Source of the DNA: Verrucomicrobiota bacterium
GTDB lineage: Bacteria > Verrucomicrobiota > Verrucomicrobiia > Opitutales > Opitutaceae
Length of the DNA stretch: 8,649 nt
NCBI GenBank assembly: GCA_030916665.1
Contig: JAUPWC010000347.1
Span: 1 to 8,649 of the forward strand
Direction of reading: 5' to 3'
Shown: positions 6,217-8,649 of the stretch, one piece after another
How the letters are laid out: the number at the start of each line of letters is the position of its first letter
How positions within the stretch are numbered: position 1 is the stretch's first letter
Position numbers and translations under genes: made by a program
The notes under the pieces: model-generated
Seen by the model: the letters and a program-made list of their open reading frames with translations, nothing else
Told to the model about the DNA's origin: nothing
Databases searched by the model: none

Positions 6217-6243
6217 TGTCATTCTGAGCGAAGCGAAGAATCC
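6217..6243 (+). repeat. 27-nt dispersed repeat, copy 3
   Basis: It begins TGTCATTCTGAGCGAAGCGA and ends AGAATCC, and differs from copy 2 at two positions. It lies 10 nt upstream of the GTG start of the pseudouridine synthase gene and so falls inside the promoter/leader region of that gene. Confidence 0.75.
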
Positions 6244-6267
6244 AGTGTAATCTCCAAATTTAGACAA

Positions 6268-6329
6268 GGTGGAGCCCGCTGACCTCAGCGGGCTTGCCGA
6301 AAAACGCGCTGGGGTCAGCGCGTTCCACC
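6268..6329. repeat. REP/BIME-like inverted pair
   Basis: Two related 28-nt arms face each other: 6268-6295 on the plus strand and 6329-6302 on the minus strand. Both begin GGTGGA, then form a hairpin with a near-central CC, then TT; 23 of 28 bases match. Each arm folds alone (GCCCGCTGA with TCAGCGGGC; ACGCGCTG with CAGCGCGT), and the outer GGTGGA (6268-6273) pairs with TCCACC (6324-6329), giving a three-way junction. Four of the five differences between arms are two compensatory base-pair swaps in the stem. This organisation matches bacterial REP/BIME elements; no RAYT-type transposase gene is in the window. Confidence 0.6.
6300..6323 (-). terminator. Intrinsic terminator of the SPFH gene
   Basis: On the minus strand ACGCGCTG, loop ACCC, CAGCGCGT (6323-6304) forms an 8-bp GC-rich stem followed by a T-run (complement of the A-run at 6300-6304). 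It starts 10 nt after the SPFH stop codon and coincides with one arm of the REP-like pair. Stem, T-tract and placement together fit a rho-independent terminator. Confidence 0.7.
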
Positions 6330-6333
6330 CACA

Positions 6334-7992
6334 TTACTTCCCCGCCGGCTTGACCGCTTCCGCGCCCTGGGCACCGCGCAGCAACGTCGCCGCCAGGGCG
6401 TCGGTCGTCGAGCCGCCGGCGCCGGACTGCACCAGCACCTCGGGCGTGATCTTGATCTTGCCCTCGCTGACCAGCTTGAGGCTTTCGAGCAGGGTGACGC
6501 CCTGCGAGCCGATGGCCGAGGCCAGCAATTCGTAGCTCTCCTTCTTGGCCTGCGAGGTGATGCGGATGGTCTCGGCCTCGCCCTTGGCGATCTCCACCTG
6601 GGCGCGGGCGCGTTCACCGGCGGTGCGCACGGCGAACTCGGCCTCGACGAGCTGCTTCTGCTGATCGGCCTCCTCGCGGGCGCGGATGAACTGTTTGCGG
6701 GTCTGTTCGGTCTGCTCCTGCTGCTGGAAGGTTTGCTTCTGGTTGAGCGCGACTTCGCGGTCGGTCTGCGTCTGCAGCAGCTGCTTGCCCGCGTCGGTGG
6801 CATCGAGGCCGATGGCACCGATGTAGGCGCCCTCGAACTTGAATCTGTGCTCCTTGAACTGCTCGTCGAGCAGGCGCGTCGTGGTCGCCTCTACGCGGCT
6901 GCGCGTGGCGACGAACTCCAGCGCACCGAGCGTCTCGGCGACGTTGCGCAAGGCGGCGCGGACCGTCGGGAGAATGAGGCGGGCCTCGAGCACCTCAAGT
7001 TCCTCGCCTTCCTGCTCGTCCTTCACGATGCGGTCGGGATCGCCGAGCAGCGCGACCATGTAGGCGGCGTTGTCGGCGGTGACGGACAGCGAGAGACGCA
7101 CTTCCACGGGGAACGTAAAGCCGTCCTTCGAGCGCACACGCACGGAATCGTCGTAGCCGGGCTCGGTGCGCACCTGCGGGCCACGCTGCTGGGTGGTGGG
7201 CGCGCTGCGGTCCACATGCTGGTAAGTATAGACGCGCTGCGTGGTGCGGACCTTGATGACCTGAAACGCGTCGGGGTGCAGGTTGTAGGCGCCGGGCAGC
7301 AGCGGCTTGTTCCAGATGCCGCGGTGGCCGGGAGGAACGATGTCCACGCCGTTGACGGTCGTTTTGTCCGCACCGTCGTAGGTGGGTCCGGCGTTGGCCT
7401 TGACCACGCCGACCTCGCCGGCGGCCACGAAGGTCACCGGCTTCATCTGGACGCTGAACAGCGCGGGATTGAAGCGGTAGCGGCCGGGCGTGAGGATCGT
7501 GAGCTGCGGACCGCGGCGGCTGTCGGCGCTCTCGAGAAACTTGCGCGCATTGAGCATGTCGTCGGCCGACTTCCAGGCCGGCGCATAGACGTCACCGGTG
7601 GAGAGCGTGCGGCCGTCCTGGGCAGTCACGATGCCGAGCTGTCCTTCGGGCACGAGCACGGTGTCCACCTTGCGCACCTCGTAGGACCACGGCCAGTAGC
7701 CGAAATGCCAGCCCGGCCCGAGCACGTCGGCCTGTGGGCCCTTTTCGCCCTTGAGCGCGATGATTTGGCCGGCCGGCAGGTCGGAGCCGAGGGTCTTGAT
7801 GACGAGGCCGGTCTCATCCTCGGCGACATTGACCGCCGAGGCGAAGATCAGCACGCCGACGCCGATGAGGACGAGCAGCACGGCGGCACCGCCGACCGAG
7901 CCCTTGCCCGCGGGCGTTTGAGAAAAGCCGCGCAGCGCGAACGCCACGAGACCGGCAAAAATAAGCAGTCCGCCGATTACGAGTGCTGACAT
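6334..7992 (-). CDS. SPFH/band-7 (flotillin-like) membrane protein
   Basis: This 552-residue protein has two N-terminal membrane segments (about 4-20 and 35-54) and then a large domain that probably faces one side of the membrane. Residues 58-250 contain several short units of the form E/A-G-x-x-G-I/V-V followed by L-x-PG (near 60-94, 116-170, 192-234), the motif that normally opens an SPFH domain once. The SPFH core runs about 270-400 (VRVRSKDGFTFPVEVRLSLSV; VRAALRNVAETLGALEFV). A charged, Gln/Glu-rich coiled coil follows (about 405-490, with AKGEAETIRITSQAKKESYELL), then a flotillin-type tail with SEGKIKITPEVLVQSG and ATLLRG. Such proteins oligomerise into membrane rings or scaffolds, often with proteases or microdomains; a precise role is not deducible. 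The ATG at 7990-7992 is preceded by GGAG at 9 nt, the clearest ribosome site in the window. A terminator follows the TAA. Confidence 0.9.
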   Translation of the reverse strand: MSALVIGGLLIFAGLVAFALRGFSQTPAGKGSVGGAAVLLVLIGVGVLIFASAVNVAEDETGLVIKTLGSDLPAGQIIALKGEKGPQADVLGPGWHFGYWPWSYEVRKVDTVLVPEGQLGIVTAQDGRTLSTGDVYAPAWKSADDMLNARKFLESADSRRGPQLTILTPGRYRFNPALFSVQMKPVTFVAAGEVGVVKANAGPTYDGADKTTVNGVDIVPPGHRGIWNKPLLPGAYNLHPDAFQVIKVRTTQRVYTYQHVDRSAPTTQQRGPQVRTEPGYDDSVRVRSKDGFTFPVEVRLSLSVTADNAAYMVALLGDPDRIVKDEQEGEELEVLEARLILPTVRAALRNVAETLGALEFVATRSRVEATTTRLLDEQFKEHRFKFEGAYIGAIGLDATDAGKQLLQTQTDREVALNQKQTFQQQEQTEQTRKQFIRAREEADQQKQLVEAEFAVRTAGERARAQVEIAKGEAETIRITSQAKKESYELLASAIGSQGVTLLESLKLVSEGKIKITPEVLVQSGAGGSTTDALAATLLRGAQGAEAVKPAGK

Positions 7993-8001
7993 GGTATTTG
8001 T

Positions 8002-8059
8002 CTCCGTTGGGGGTGAGCTGAGTGAGCCCCAGAGCTACCGCCCGCCCCGGGGAAGTCAA
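8002..8059 (-). promoter_or_regulatory. Ribosome site and possible promoter of the SPFH gene
   Basis: GGAG (8005-8002, minus strand) stands 9 nt before the ATG and is convincing. Upstream, TTGACT (8059-8054, 5 of 6 to TTGACA) is followed after 16 nt by TAGCTC (8037-8032), a poor -10. The ribosome site decides the start; the promoter is a weak guess. Confidence 0.35.
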
Positions 8060-8111
8060 TGGACGGGCCGTTACGAATGCCCGGAGATTTTCGACGTGGC
8101 CGCAGCCAGCA

Positions 8112-8133
8112 GCCCCTCGACAGCCTCGGGGGC
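8112..8133 (-). terminator. Hairpin after the deaminase gene
   Basis: GCCCC-T-CGA (8112-8120) pairs with TCGGGGGC (8126-8133) in an 8-bp stem with one bulge and the 5-nt loop CAGCC. It lies about 35 nt beyond the deaminase stop on the minus strand. No T-tract follows, so this is at best a weak terminator. Confidence 0.35.
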
Positions 8134-8168
8134 CTGGGTTCGTCACACGGAGAGCTGAGCGCTCCGCT

Positions 8169-8649
8169 TCAAACCACGACCCGGTCCAATTCGTCCAGCC
8201 ACGCCTGCTTTTGTGCCGCAGGCAGCAGGGCCACATCGAAACCGTTGCGGGCGATCTGCACGAGTTCGCGGCGCTCGAAGCCGCTGCGGTCGGCGAGCGC
8301 GACGTATTCGTCGTTGATGCGGTTGCCGAAGGAGATCGGGTCGTCGGTGCTGATCGTCACCTTCACCCCCGCGTCGAACAGCCGGCGGATCGGATGATTC
8401 GCGAGGCTGATGCCGGGCATGAGCTTGTGGTTGCTGATCGGACACATGTCCAACGCGATGCTGCGCCGGATCAGTTCCCGCACCACGGACGGGTCCTCGA
8501 CCGCGCGCACACCGTGCTCGATGCGATGCGGGTTCAGCTCGTCCATGATTCGCTTCACGAAGTCGGCACCCATGAACTCACCCGCGTGGGCCTTGGTGTA
8601 TTTGCCGGCCTGCCGCGCCGCCGCCCAATAAGGCGCGGTCCACGGCTCC
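8169..8649 (-). CDS. Adenosine/adenine deaminase-family protein, 3' part
   Basis: The open frame runs off the right edge of the window; 159 C-terminal residues plus stop are present and the N-terminal half, including the metal-binding HxH motif, is outside. Conserved family motifs in order are KAHAGEF (the glutamate that protonates the purine ring), HRIEHGVRAVEDP (metal-site histidine), MCPISNHKLMPG and VTISTDDPISFG (paired aspartates). These enzymes are zinc hydrolases that deaminate a 6-aminopurine in purine salvage, in the cytoplasm. The lysine and leucine in SNHKL are closer to what I recall of adenine deaminases (SNxKL) than to classical adenosine deaminases, so the substrate (adenosine, adenine or another aminopurine such as aminodeoxyfutalosine) is open. 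The ATG at 8571-8573 is internal, because homologous sequence continues upstream without a stop. The gene lies 176 nt upstream of the SPFH gene, same strand. Confidence 0.88.
   Translation of the reverse strand, partial: EPWTAPYWAAARQAGKYTKAHAGEFMGADFVKRIMDELNPHRIEHGVRAVEDPSVVRELIRRSIALDMCPISNHKLMPGISLANHPIRRLFDAGVKVTISTDDPISFGNRINDEYVALADRSGFERRELVQIARNGFDVALLPAAQKQAWLDELDRVVV

Noticed and set aside
6733..7989. 418-codon plus-strand open frame opposite the SPFH gene
   Set aside because: Antisense shadow of a GC-rich gene: its composition is low-complexity (Gly/Arg/His/Glu-rich) without domains, while the minus strand encodes a clear SPFH protein.

Overview
This window is GC-rich chromosomal DNA with housekeeping-type content. 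The gene style (short Ppx/GppA-type phosphatase, ligase-type MBL exonuclease, long SPFH protein, uncharacterised secreted proteins), the weak or absent Shine-Dalgarno sites and the dispersed intergenic repeats suggest Verrucomicrobiota, possibly the Opitutaceae. That placement is an inference from general pattern recognition; the window holds no rRNA or other marker that fixes it. I see no phage genes, transposase, CRISPR array, tRNA or rRNA.

Layout from left to right: a secreted or membrane-anchored protein of unknown function (minus, 55-972) ending in a strong hairpin; a divergent spacer; an AI-2E/PerM-family membrane transporter (plus, 1167-2306); a small, probably secreted protein (plus, 2356-2724); an MBL-fold/beta-CASP exonuclease of the DNA-ligase-associated type (plus, 2922-3902); a 216-bp spacer rich in inverted repeats, with a candidate promoter and a 9-nt-periodic repeat; a Ppx/GppA-family phosphatase (plus, 4143-5084); a convergent spacer with terminator-like hairpins and an inverted pair of a dispersed repeat; an RluD/RluA-type pseudouridine synthase (minus, 5286-6206); a spacer with a third copy of that repeat and a REP/BIME-like inverted pair; a 552-residue SPFH/band-7 (flotillin-like) protein (minus, 6334-7992); and the 3' part of an adenosine/adenine deaminase-family gene (minus, 8169 to beyond the right edge).

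The genes do not form an obvious pathway. Most look like separate transcription units bounded by hairpins; the only possible operon is the transporter with the small secreted protein (49-nt gap). The exonuclease stands without the ligase and helicase that often accompany its family. The most notable content is intergenic: three copies of a 27-nt repeat, two of which bracket the pseudouridine synthase gene in direct orientation; a REP-like pair at 6268-6329 whose arms differ by compensatory base changes; and a repeat that forms the probable 5' untranslated region of the phosphatase gene. Among proteins, the SPFH protein is unusual in carrying what look like several tandem copies of the short motif that normally opens an SPFH domain. 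I found no convincing new multi-gene system.
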